Under the pieces are notes generated by a model that was not told the origin of the DNA, ran no database searches, and saw only the letters and a program-made list of their open reading frames with translations. The position numbers and the translations under genes are program-made. Of a stretch of DNA of 13,106 bases, positions 1 through 7,050 are shown one piece after another; the first letter of the stretch is position 1, and every line of letters begins with the position of its first letter. Where the stretch lies: positions 1 through 13,106 of the forward strand of contig DEIK01000052.1 of NCBI GenBank assembly GCA_002352425.1, given 5' to 3'. The stretch is from Rhodobacteraceae bacterium UBA2776. GTDB lineage: Bacteria; Pseudomonadota; Alphaproteobacteria; Rhodobacterales; Rhodobacteraceae.

Positions 1-1
1 A

Positions 2-487
2 GTAGAGTTTGCACCGTTTGATGCGCTTTCGCCAGAAATGGTAGTTCAGCTCATTTCGGAACTTCGGAAAGAGTATGACTATGTAATCCTTGGATTGCCG
101 CGCTCTATGGTTTTGTGGCTTGCGCCAGTGTTGGCACATACGGATCAGATGCTTTTGGTGACAGACACCTCCGTTCCCGGCGTTCGCCAGGCGCGCCGGC
201 TGATCGACTTCTATACCGAAGACAACCCTGGACTGCCGTTGGATATTGTCGTTTCCAGAGAGAAGAAGCCGACCTCCCTTCCCAAATCGGTTAAAGAGGC
301 GGCTAAGTTCTTGGAAAAGCCGTTTGATATCTGGCTTCCCGCCGATAGCCGCACAGCAGGTAAAGCAAGTGAACGCGGCGTTCCGATGGCTGAGGTGAGC
401 AAGCGGTCGCCAACTGTCAAATCAATCCATCAAATTGTCAATAAAATGTCGCAATCCCAAGCTAGTGATAGAAGGCGAAAAGCATAA
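2..487 (+). CDS. cpaE: CpaE/TadZ-type pilus localisation ATPase, C-terminal part (5' partial)
   Basis: The reading frame is open from base 2 with no stop, so this is the last 161 residues of a protein that begins before the window. The visible part looks like the second half of a MinD/ParA-like fold. It has a hydrophobic strand with the switch-like sequence YDYVILGLPR, then a strand MLLVTDTSVPGVRQARR that resembles the 'DTSVPSVR' strand of TadZ/CpaE proteins, and a variable helical C-terminus rich in Lys/Arg and Ser. The nucleotide-binding P-loop is off the window, so its state cannot be judged. In Tad systems CpaE/TadZ places the pilus machine at the cell pole and acts with the CpaF ATPase. 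The position directly before cpaF, with a 27-base gap, supports the call. The family is fairly sure from context; sequence alone would say only 'MinD-like ATPase C-terminus'. Confidence 0.82.
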   Translation, partial: VEFAPFDALSPEMVVQLISELRKEYDYVILGLPRSMVLWLAPVLAHTDQMLLVTDTSVPGVRQARRLIDFYTEDNPGLPLDIVVSREKKPTSLPKSVKEAAKFLEKPFDIWLPADSRTAGKASERGVPMAEVSKRSPTVKSIHQIVNKMSQSQASDRRRKA

Positions 488-514
488 AATAATAAATGAG
501 GCAGTAAGAGCGTT

Positions 515-1921
515 ATGTTTAAAGACTTTCAGACGTCTGTACCAAAGGACCAGTTGGTCGCAGTTCCGGCGTCCGGCATTCCGGTTGAGCCGGATGTGCC
601 AAGGAGTTTTGCCGCACCGGCAGAGTTTGAGGTGTCGGCGGATTCTGAGTCTGAAAACTACCGCACGCTAAAAAACCGCCTGCATAACTTTGTGCTGGAG
701 AAGCTGAACCTCGCTGTCATTGATCAGGTTTCGCCCCCCAAACTTCGCCGCGAATTGTCGGTGTTGGTTGCCGGCGAACTCAGTGAATCCGGTGACGAGC
801 TGAACTCAGAAGCATTCAAAATGCTCATTGATGAGTTGCTTGACGAAGTGCTTGGACTTGGCCCGCTGGAGCCATTGCTGGCGGATCCGTCTATCAGTGA
901 TATTCTGGTGAACGGTCATGAAAATGTTTATGTTGAACGCGGTGGTATGCTTGAACGCGTGCCGGTCGGTTTTTCCAGTGAGCGCCACCTGCTGCGCATT
1001 ATCGACAAAATCGTCTCGCGTATTGGACGTCGCATCGATGAGTCACAACCGTGGATGGATGCTCGGCTCGAGGATGGCAGCCGTGTGAACGCGATCATCC
1101 GGCCTTGTGCAATTGACGGTCCGACCTTGTCGATCCGTAAGTTTTCGCGCAAACCACTCACACTGAACAAGCTGGTTGATCACGGAGCCCTGAGCCAAAG
1201 CGCTCTGACCTTCTTGCGTGCCGTGGCTGAGGCAAGGCTGAACGTCCTAATTTCAGGCGGTACAGGTTCGGGCAAAACGACAATGTTGAACGCACTGTCA
1301 TCATACATTGACCGTCGCCAGCGCATTGTCACGATCGAAGATGCAGCGGAACTTCAGTTGCAGCAGGACCATGTGGTTCGGCTCGAAACCCGCCCGGCCA
1401 ATTCTGAAGGAGCGGGCATGATTTCTCAACGGGATCTTGTCCGCAACGCCCTGCGGATGCGGCCAGATCGCATCGTGATTGGTGAGGTTCGCGGGTCTGA
1501 GGCATTTGACATGCTGCAAGCCATGAACACCGGCCACGATGGATCAATGACGACTATTCACGCCAATACCGCACGTGATGCGCTGGGGCGCCTTGAGCAG
1601 ATGGTATCGATGATTGGGGGCGGTTTCCCCCTCAGCGCCATTCGTGGCCAGATCGGTTCCGGCATCAACATCGTGTTGCAGCTAAGCCGTCTGAGCGATG
1701 GTTCCCGCCGGGTTATGTCCATCGCCGAAGTGACGGGATTGGAAGGTGACCAGATCATGATGCAGGACATTTTCACATTCGAAAAGCAGGGCAAAGACAA
1801 AGACGGCAAAATCCTCGGTGTTTTCAAGGCCACGGGCATTCGGCCAAAATGCATGAGTGCTCTGGTTGCTGCCGGATACGATCTGCCGATTGAAACCTTC
1901 TCCAATGTTGGAGCAAGTTAA
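515..1921 (+). CDS. cpaF: CpaF/TadA secretion ATPase of the Tad pilus
   Basis: Complete 468-residue protein of the VirB11/GspE family, which hydrolyses ATP in the cytoplasm to drive Flp pilus assembly through the TadB/TadC platform. Order of parts: a variable N-terminus (1-50), an N-terminal helical/PAS-like region (50-240), then the RecA-like core. Key motifs are Walker A GGTGSGKT (248-255), the Asp box RIVTIEDAAEL (270-280), Walker B IVIGEVRG (320-327) and the His box GHDGSMTTIHANT (340-352). All catalytic residues look intact, and the length is normal for CpaF. The ATG at 515 has no strong ribosome-binding site: a purine stretch TAAGAG ends 4 bases upstream and GAGG lies 13 bases upstream. 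A four-codon mini-frame (ATG AGG CAG TAA, 496-507) sits just before the start and is probably chance. The stop overlaps the tadB start by one base. Confidence 0.97.
   Translation: MFKDFQTSVPKDQLVAVPASGIPVEPDVPRSFAAPAEFEVSADSESENYRTLKNRLHNFVLEKLNLAVIDQVSPPKLRRELSVLVAGELSESGDELNSEAFKMLIDELLDEVLGLGPLEPLLADPSISDILVNGHENVYVERGGMLERVPVGFSSERHLLRIIDKIVSRIGRRIDESQPWMDARLEDGSRVNAIIRPCAIDGPTLSIRKFSRKPLTLNKLVDHGALSQSALTFLRAVAEARLNVLISGGTGSGKTTMLNALSSYIDRRQRIVTIEDAAELQLQQDHVVRLETRPANSEGAGMISQRDLVRNALRMRPDRIVIGEVRGSEAFDMLQAMNTGHDGSMTTIHANTARDALGRLEQMVSMIGGGFPLSAIRGQIGSGINIVLQLSRLSDGSRRVMSIAEVTGLEGDQIMMQDIFTFEKQGKDKDGKILGVFKATGIRPKCMSALVAAGYDLPIETFSNVGAS
1910..1913 (+). promoter_or_regulatory. Ribosome-binding site of tadB inside the cpaF tail
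   Basis: GGAG lies within the last codons of cpaF, 7 bases before the tadB ATG. With the TAATG overlap it fixes the tadB start at 1921 and indicates translational coupling to cpaF. Confidence 0.6.
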
Positions 1922-2889
1922 TGTCCGAGTTTGACATCCTCGATCCTCTACTCTTCCTGTATATTGCCGGTTTTTTGGGCGTTCTTCTGCTGTTGGAGGG
2001 GGTGCGCGCCTTACTCTCTGGCGAAGACTCCAATGGAAAATATCAGGCAAAAAGAATGTCGAAACTGGGGGCTGCAATGGCCCTCGAAAAGCAGATTAAA
2101 CTTGTTCGTGATACGCCCAAGCCCACTTTGATGAGCCGAATTCCGGTTTACGGGACGCTTCCCGCAAAGATGCGGCAAGCTGGCATGACAATGAGTCCGC
2201 TTGTTTTCTTGGCTATTTGTGCAGCGGTGGCAGCCAGCCTTTTCTTGGTCGCTTCGTTTGTTCTGGGCTTTAAAGCCGCAAGCATAATGGCGACGTTGGT
2301 CGGCATGGTTATCCCGATGAGCATCATTAACATCATCCGCAAACAGCGGGCCGGAAAGTTCGCTGAGCAGCTGCCGGATGCATTGGACCTAATGATGCGG
2401 GGGCTGCGCGTCGGCCATCCGTTGAACGTGACCATTCAAAACGCTGCTAAGAATATGCCTGACCCGCTTGGTGCCGAATTTCAGATCATGTCTAATCAGA
2501 TCACCTATGGCGATGACCTTGTTGAGGCGTTCTTTGATCTGGCGGACCGTATTGATCAGGAAGACATGCATTACCTGGCGGTGAGTGTGTCCATTCAGCA
2601 CGGTACCGGTGGGAATCTTGCTGCGATGCTTGGAACCCTTGCACGCGTCATCCGAGGCCGGTTTACGATGCGTCGTCGGATCATTGCCATTTCGTCGGAA
2701 GGTCGGATCACTGCTTGGGTGCTCTCTTCGCTGCCATTCTTGATGTATGGCACGACGATGCTCACCGCTCCTGACTACTACCCCTCGGTCAGTGATGACC
2801 CGCTTTATCTGCCAATCGCCACGGCCATTTGTCTGCTTGTCGCAGCCAACTTTTTGATCATGCAAAAACTCGTGAATTTCCGGGTCTAA
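1921..2889 (+). CDS. tadB: TadB inner-membrane platform protein (T2SSF domain)
   Basis: 322-residue integral membrane protein. Predicted membrane segments lie at about 9-29, 94-115, 118-139, 264-283 and 296-314. The cytoplasmic type II secretion F domain spans about 147-270 and begins FAEQLPDALDLMMRGLRVGHP, a typical TadB block. It continues through the conserved DPLGAEF (181-187), YGDDL and GTGGNLAAML (228-237), and ends with IRGRFTMRRRI and SSEGRITAW. TadB pairs with TadC to form the membrane platform moved by CpaF. The start overlaps the cpaF stop by one base, and tadC follows after 13 bases. The length and motif order are usual for the family, and I see no defect. Confidence 0.95.
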   Translation: MSEFDILDPLLFLYIAGFLGVLLLLEGVRALLSGEDSNGKYQAKRMSKLGAAMALEKQIKLVRDTPKPTLMSRIPVYGTLPAKMRQAGMTMSPLVFLAICAAVAASLFLVASFVLGFKAASIMATLVGMVIPMSIINIIRKQRAGKFAEQLPDALDLMMRGLRVGHPLNVTIQNAAKNMPDPLGAEFQIMSNQITYGDDLVEAFFDLADRIDQEDMHYLAVSVSIQHGTGGNLAAMLGTLARVIRGRFTMRRRIIAISSEGRITAWVLSSLPFLMYGTTMLTAPDYYPSVSDDPLYLPIATAICLLVAANFLIMQKLVNFRV

Positions 2890-2892
2890 GGA
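2888..2892 (+). promoter_or_regulatory. Ribosome-binding site of tadC
   Basis: AAGGA runs out of the tadB stop codon (TAAGGA) and lies 10 bases before the tadC ATG. It supports the start at 2903. Confidence 0.5.
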
Positions 2893-2902
2893 CAAAAGCG
2901 CT

Positions 2903-3895
2903 ATGCAAGAATTTCACCTCGCTTTTGCTGGATGGAACCAGCTTCTCCTCCCTCTGGCAGTGGCCATCGGGATGCTGATCACGATCTTTGGGCTCTATGC
3001 GGCTTTTAATACCGACGACATTGCAGCCGCGCGGATGCGGCGAAGTGCGCGTGCCTATGCAGGAAGCTCCCAGCGGCGCAAGTTGATGAAAACACCTGAC
3101 ACCGTTCCAGTTGGTCTTCTCAAGGCGTTGGTGCCTGACGACAAAGTCAAACGCACAGAAATCCGGCTTCAGCTTGAAAAAGCTGGCTTTACCGGGACGC
3201 AATCGGTGCGAAATTTCTACTTCTTTCGTCTGATACTCGCGATGAGCATACCCACGATTGCGGTTATTTTGATGTCGATACGCGCCTTTGTTGGTGTGCC
3301 GCCCGGGGTCGACGAATTTCTGAACGGCCTGAGTCCCATTCGTATCCTGCAAATTCTTGCGGTCACAACTGCCGTTGGCTTCTACGCACCAACAGTCTGG
3401 TTGAATCGGAAAATCAAAAAGCGTTACCGCGACATTGAAGACGGTTTTCCCAACGCGATGGACTTGCTGCAAATTTCGGCCGAGGCTGGCTTGGGTTTTG
3501 ACGCGGCAATGACCAAGGTGGGGCAACAAATCACGCGTGTTTCACCTGTGATCAGCGACGAGTTTCTTCAAGTTCAAACCGAAGTTCTTGCTGGCCGTGA
3601 GCGGTCAGAAGCGTTGCTCCAGATGGGCACACGAATGAACCTCCCCGAAGTGCTTTCTTTTGTGAATGTCATCGTACAGTCGATGCAGTATGGCAGCTCG
3701 ATTAGCGAAGCATTGAAATCATATGCCGTCGAGATGCGCGAAAACCGCGAAATCAACGCGCAGGAACAAGCGAATAAACTTCCTGTCAAAATGTCTGCTG
3801 TTATGGCGAGCCTGATGTTGCCAGCACTATTTATGATCACATTGGGCCCAATCGTTATCCGGTATATCCGCGTGTTTGGCGAAGGCAGCCCATAA
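2903..3895 (+). CDS. tadC: TadC inner-membrane platform protein (T2SSF domain)
   Basis: 330-residue membrane protein with likely membrane segments at about 15-36, 107-127, 148-167 and 300-320. The T2SSF domain lies between the last two. Typical TadC features are the block FPNAMDLLQISAEAGLGFDAA (182-202), the helix SDEFLQVQTEVLAGRERSEAL, and the C-terminal block EQANKLPVKMSAVMASLMLP (288-307), followed by a final hydrophobic segment and a short tail. It forms the platform with TadB for Flp pilin export and retraction. It is the last Tad gene here: instead of the usual TadD lipoprotein gene, a convergent nitrate operon follows after 186 bp. No internal damage is seen. Confidence 0.95.
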   Translation: MQEFHLAFAGWNQLLLPLAVAIGMLITIFGLYAAFNTDDIAAARMRRSARAYAGSSQRRKLMKTPDTVPVGLLKALVPDDKVKRTEIRLQLEKAGFTGTQSVRNFYFFRLILAMSIPTIAVILMSIRAFVGVPPGVDEFLNGLSPIRILQILAVTTAVGFYAPTVWLNRKIKKRYRDIEDGFPNAMDLLQISAEAGLGFDAAMTKVGQQITRVSPVISDEFLQVQTEVLAGRERSEALLQMGTRMNLPEVLSFVNVIVQSMQYGSSISEALKSYAVEMRENREINAQEQANKLPVKMSAVMASLMLPALFMITLGPIVIRYIRVFGEGSP

Positions 3896-3915
3896 CCGCG
3901 ATTTTTGTTGGCTTA

Positions 3916-3957
3916 GGATCCAAGCGACGTGCGGAATTGCCCACAATTCGTGGGTCC
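3916..3957 (+). terminator. Inverted repeats after tadC; possible 3' end structure of the tad operon
   Basis: Three small pairings overlap here. GGATCC (3916-3921) can pair with GGGTCC (3952-3957) using one G-U pair. Inside, GAATTG (3934-3939) pairs with CAATTC (3944-3949) over a 4-base loop. Alternatively CCCAC (3940-3944) pairs with GTGGG (3950-3954) over a 5-base loop. The two inner stems exclude each other. No T-run follows on the + strand, so this is not a textbook intrinsic terminator. It may instead be a 3' stabilising structure, a Rho-dependent end, or chance. Confidence 0.25.
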
Positions 3958-4020
3958 AAAATTTGAGCCGGACACTGCGTTGTGTCTGACGTTAACGCCT
4001 GTTGCAGAGAGTTGAGAGTA

Positions 4021-4050
4021 AAAACGGAAAATTTTCGGTTCACCGGAACC
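4021..4050 (-). terminator. Probable intrinsic terminator of the nitrate operon
   Basis: Read on the - strand this is GGTTC, loop CGGT, GAACC (5-bp perfect stem, 4046-4050 with 4037-4041), followed by the A/T-rich GAAAATTTTCC and then a run of T (4021-4024). It lies 32 bases past the nasA stop and points in the right direction. The stem is short and the T-run is offset from it, so confidence is moderate. Confidence 0.45.
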
Positions 4051-4066
4051 AATATGGAATGAATGA

Positions 4067-4086
4067 AGTGATCAGCAAGAATCACT
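4067..4086 (-). repeat. Inverted repeat across the nasA stop codon
   Basis: AGTGAT and ATCACT (6 bp) flank an 8-base loop, and the stop codon of nasA lies in one arm. No T-run follows directly. It may add to the 3' end structure upstream of the better terminator at 4021-4050, or be chance. Confidence 0.3.
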
Positions 4087-6715
4087 CAGCGGCAATTCTT
4101 GTTTGATGTCGGTTCAACAAATTTACCAGCTCGGGACGACATGAACCACAGTTTGATCCGGCTTGCAGCAGGTTTCCAATCTGCTCAATGCTAGTCGCTT
4201 TACCGGTTTCAATAATGTCGATTAGAGAGTTCACCCCAACGTTAAAGCACGAACAAACCGTTGGGCCCGCATCAACGTCTTCCGCACCAGAAACTCCAGC
4301 TAGAATGCTACTGTCAGCAACACTATCAAACTGGTTGATGACGAATTGACGCGCCAACTCTACGGGTTTCGGGCTGATAAACATAGCGCCGATGACGATG
4401 CCATCCTTAACAAATGCTATGCGGCTTTGACCACGCTTGGTGTCTGAATAGGTCACGCACTCGGCGTCAGGTTCGACCAGTTGAGCGCGTGCAAATTGCT
4501 CAAAATTGACGGGCGTTTCGTCGCATGCAAATTCGAGGCGCCAGCCCGTTTTTGTCCGTGCTTTGGCCCAATATTTGGAAGTGGGATCAGGTTCATTCAT
4601 GGCGACGGCAAACCCAAAAAAGGATGGGTTTAGCTTGGTGACACCCACCACAGTGCGTTTGAATTCTGGTTGGCCTGACAGCGGATCCCTGACCGAAGGT
4701 ATCAACGTATCAATCCGCGCCTTTGAGGCCCACACCGACGTCCAGTGTATCGGCGCAAAGACATGGCCTTGTTGAACGCGTTCTGTCACCAGAGCGCGCA
4801 AAACGACATCTCCATGAGGGCTGTCGACTTGGACTAAATCAGCCGTTTCAATGTCCAGTGACCGCGCATCCGTTGGGTGTATTTCCAAAAATGGCTCGGC
4901 AATATGCCCGCTTAGGCTGGAAGATTTCGCGCTGCGGGTCATTGTGTGCCAATGGTCTCGAATGCGGCCTGTGTTGAGGTTGAATTTATAGTGTTCAGAA
5001 GTTGCGTCCGCACTAATTCTCGTTGTAATCGGCAACATATTAGCCTTGCGGTTCTCGGTAAAAAACTGCCCATTGGCGAAGAAACGCGTATCGCTTTTGT
5101 CGGGCTGAACAGGCCATTGCACGGGGGGCAACCTGTCATATTCTTGAGGGGACAAGTTGGACAACTGCGTTAAATCCAAACCCTTGTTCGCCATAGCTGA
5201 AAGCTGTGTCATCTCGGCCCATTCGGTAAAAATTTCCGACGGGTTTTTGTAGTTGAATGCCTGCGCATATCCCATTGCCTTAGCGACATCACAGATGATC
5301 TGCCAATCGTGCTTTGCCTGTCCCGGAGCGGGCAAAAAAGCGCGCTGGCGCGATATGCGGCGTTCCGAATTGGTGACAGTTCCCTCCTTTTCGCCCCACC
5401 CCGTGGCGGGTAAAACAACGTCCGCCAATCGCGTTGTATCCGTGTCGACAATGATGTCTGACACCACGACGAAATCCACGTTTTTGATCGCCGCAATAAC
5501 ATCATCGGCTTGAGGCATGCTGACGGCTGGGTTGGTGCACATAATCCAAAGCACCTTGATCTGATTGCTGGCGCAGGCTTTGAACAAATCAACAGCCTTC
5601 AACCCCTGTTGCGTCGGCAAATTGGCCGTACCCCAAAAATCCGAAACCAAATTACGATGGCCTGGGTTTTCGATATTCAAATGGGCGGCCAGCATATTTG
5701 CTAACCCGCCCACTTCGCGTCCGCCCATCGCGTTGGGCTGACCTGTCACCGAAAACGGGCCGCAACCAGTCTTGCCAATCCGACCCGTCGACAAGTGGCA
5801 GTTAATGATCGAATTAACCTTGTCTGATCCGTCCGAAGCTTGGTTCACACCTTGCGAGAAAACCGTGACCACGCGTTTGGTATTTATCCATAGCGTGTAA
5901 AAATCGGTCAGTTCTTGGTCTGTCAAACCAGTAGCATCAGCAAGGCCTTCGTCGCGCATTAAACGGGCTGCCTCCACGGCGCCTGAATAGCCGTCAACAT
6001 GCTTGCGGACATAGTCCTGGTTGACTTGGTCACTGTCCGAAATGGCGGCCAGCAACCCATTGAAAAGCGCAACGTCGCCACCAGGTCTTATGCCTAAATG
6101 CACATCCGCCATTTCAGACGTCGCTGTGCGACGAGGATCAATGTTGACGATCTGCGTGCCACGTTTTTCTTTGGCGGCCATCACACGTTGATGCAAGACC
6201 GGGTGGCACCACGCCAAGTTCGAACCAACAATGACCACCAAATCAGCCATGTCCAAATCTTCATAGGTGCCGGGCACTGTGTCCGTTCCAAAAGCGCGTT
6301 TGTGCCCCACCACGGTCGAGGCCATGCATAGCCGCGAGTTGGTGTCGATGTTGGCCGACCCGATGAAGCCCTTCATCAGTTTGTTGGCGACATAATAGTC
6401 CTCGGTCAGTAACTGGCCTGAAACGTAAAAGGCAACGCTGTCTGGTCCATGTTCCTTGATCGATTGGGTGATTTTGTCAGCGACCAATGTTGTGGCTTCG
6501 TCCCACGGGGCATTGTTGCCGTTGATGATGGGGGCCAACAACCGGTCTTCTAGTGACAAGGTCTGGCCCAAATTGGTGCCCTTCAAACAAAGCCGCCCAA
6601 AGTTGGCAGGGTGGGTGTCGTCACCTTGGATGCCAACGCCACCTTTACCGTCAGGCGTCGCGATTACACCGCACCCGACGCCACAATATGCGCATGTTGT
6701 TTTGGTCGGGGTCAT
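4082..6715 (-). CDS. nasA: Assimilatory nitrate reductase, molybdopterin subunit with C-terminal [2Fe-2S] domain
   Basis: 877-residue cytoplasmic enzyme that reduces nitrate to nitrite. The N-terminal [4Fe-4S] site is C8-x2-C11-x3-C15-x27-C43, with the conserved Lys45. The molybdopterin (bis-MGD) region follows, with SRLCMAS in which Cys130 is the expected Mo ligand as in NapA. The dinucleotide-binding domain starts near 575 (FNLNTGRIRDHWHTMTRS). Residues about 695-810 form a linker resembling the C-terminal part of FAD reductases. The end is a BFD-like [2Fe-2S] domain with C821, C823, C856 and C859. No Tat signal is present and the BFD domain is, so this is the assimilatory NasA and not periplasmic NapA. 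I chose the ATG at 6715, which overlaps the nirD stop as ATGA. An upstream in-frame start at 6745 would run 34 bases into nirD and put extra residues before the usual N-terminus. No good ribosome-binding site precedes 6715, so translation probably depends on coupling to nirD. A separate NADH-reductase subunit is not encoded next to it. Confidence 0.96.
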   Translation of the reverse strand: MTPTKTTCAYCGVGCGVIATPDGKGGVGIQGDDTHPANFGRLCLKGTNLGQTLSLEDRLLAPIINGNNAPWDEATTLVADKITQSIKEHGPDSVAFYVSGQLLTEDYYVANKLMKGFIGSANIDTNSRLCMASTVVGHKRAFGTDTVPGTYEDLDMADLVVIVGSNLAWCHPVLHQRVMAAKEKRGTQIVNIDPRRTATSEMADVHLGIRPGGDVALFNGLLAAISDSDQVNQDYVRKHVDGYSGAVEAARLMRDEGLADATGLTDQELTDFYTLWINTKRVVTVFSQGVNQASDGSDKVNSIINCHLSTGRIGKTGCGPFSVTGQPNAMGGREVGGLANMLAAHLNIENPGHRNLVSDFWGTANLPTQQGLKAVDLFKACASNQIKVLWIMCTNPAVSMPQADDVIAAIKNVDFVVVSDIIVDTDTTRLADVVLPATGWGEKEGTVTNSERRISRQRAFLPAPGQAKHDWQIICDVAKAMGYAQAFNYKNPSEIFTEWAEMTQLSAMANKGLDLTQLSNLSPQEYDRLPPVQWPVQPDKSDTRFFANGQFFTENRKANMLPITTRISADATSEHYKFNLNTGRIRDHWHTMTRSAKSSSLSGHIAEPFLEIHPTDARSLDIETADLVQVDSPHGDVVLRALVTERVQQGHVFAPIHWTSVWASKARIDTLIPSVRDPLSGQPEFKRTVVGVTKLNPSFFGFAVAMNEPDPTSKYWAKARTKTGWRLEFACDETPVNFEQFARAQLVEPDAECVTYSDTKRGQSRIAFVKDGIVIGAMFISPKPVELARQFVINQFDSVADSSILAGVSGAEDVDAGPTVCSCFNVGVNSLIDIIETGKATSIEQIGNLLQAGSNCGSCRPELVNLLNRHQTRIAAE

Positions 6716-7050
6716 TCTGCGGCAACTGCGATTTGGAGCGCGCATTTGTGTATCAGAATGCGACCTTCAACGACCTTTGTGGGGTAGGTTTTTACGCTGC
6801 CTTCATCCACGCCTTGGGCTTGACCTGAGTTCAAATCAAACACCCAGTTGTGCAAAGGGCAAGTGATGCTTTCCCCGTGCTGGATGCCGTTTGAAAGCGG
6901 GCCGCCTTTGTGCGGGCATTTGTCGTCAATCGCGAAAATCTTGTCGTCCGCATTTCGGAAAACCGCAATGCATCCGTGATTGGTTTTCACCAAACGCGCA
7001 GCGCGTACCGGGATGTCCTCAACCGCGCCAATATCGATGAAATCAGTCAT
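6712..7050 (-). CDS. nirD: Nitrite reductase small subunit / Rieske-type ferredoxin (NirD/NasG)
   Basis: 112-residue Rieske-fold protein. The full set of cluster ligands is present: C45-x-H47 (CPHKGGPL) and C64-x2-H67 (CPLHNWVFD). It should therefore carry a [2Fe-2S] cluster, like NasG of Paracoccus; to my knowledge the enterobacterial NirD has the fold but lacks the ligands. Role: it works with NirB in NADH-dependent nitrite reduction to ammonium, and by analogy with the Paracoccus NasBGC system it may also pass electrons to NasA. The ATG at 7050 overlaps the nirB stop (ATGA) and is preceded by a good ribosome-binding site. A longer frame with a start at 7128 would lie inside nirB and adds a basic, non-family N-terminus, so it was rejected. 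The stop overlaps the nasA start, again as ATGA. The protein ends in VAAE, as does NirB. Confidence 0.94.
   Translation of the reverse strand: MTDFIDIGAVEDIPVRAARLVKTNHGCIAVFRNADDKIFAIDDKCPHKGGPLSNGIQHGESITCPLHNWVFDLNSGQAQGVDEGSVKTYPTKVVEGRILIHKCALQIAVAAE

Noticed and set aside
496..507. Mini-frame ATG AGG CAG TAA just before cpaF, a possible leader peptide
   Set aside because: Three sense codons in an A-rich 27-base gap are easily chance. Nothing in the sequence suggests attenuation.
2858..3529. 223-residue open frame on the - strand opposite tadC
   Set aside because: It is antisense to a clear TadC, and its composition is that of a shadow frame (rich in His, Arg, Gln, Asn).
6713..6745. 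Longer nasA start at 6745
   Set aside because: It would overlap nirD by 34 bases and place a basic decapeptide before the family-typical N-terminus. The ATGA-coupled ATG at 6715 fits better.
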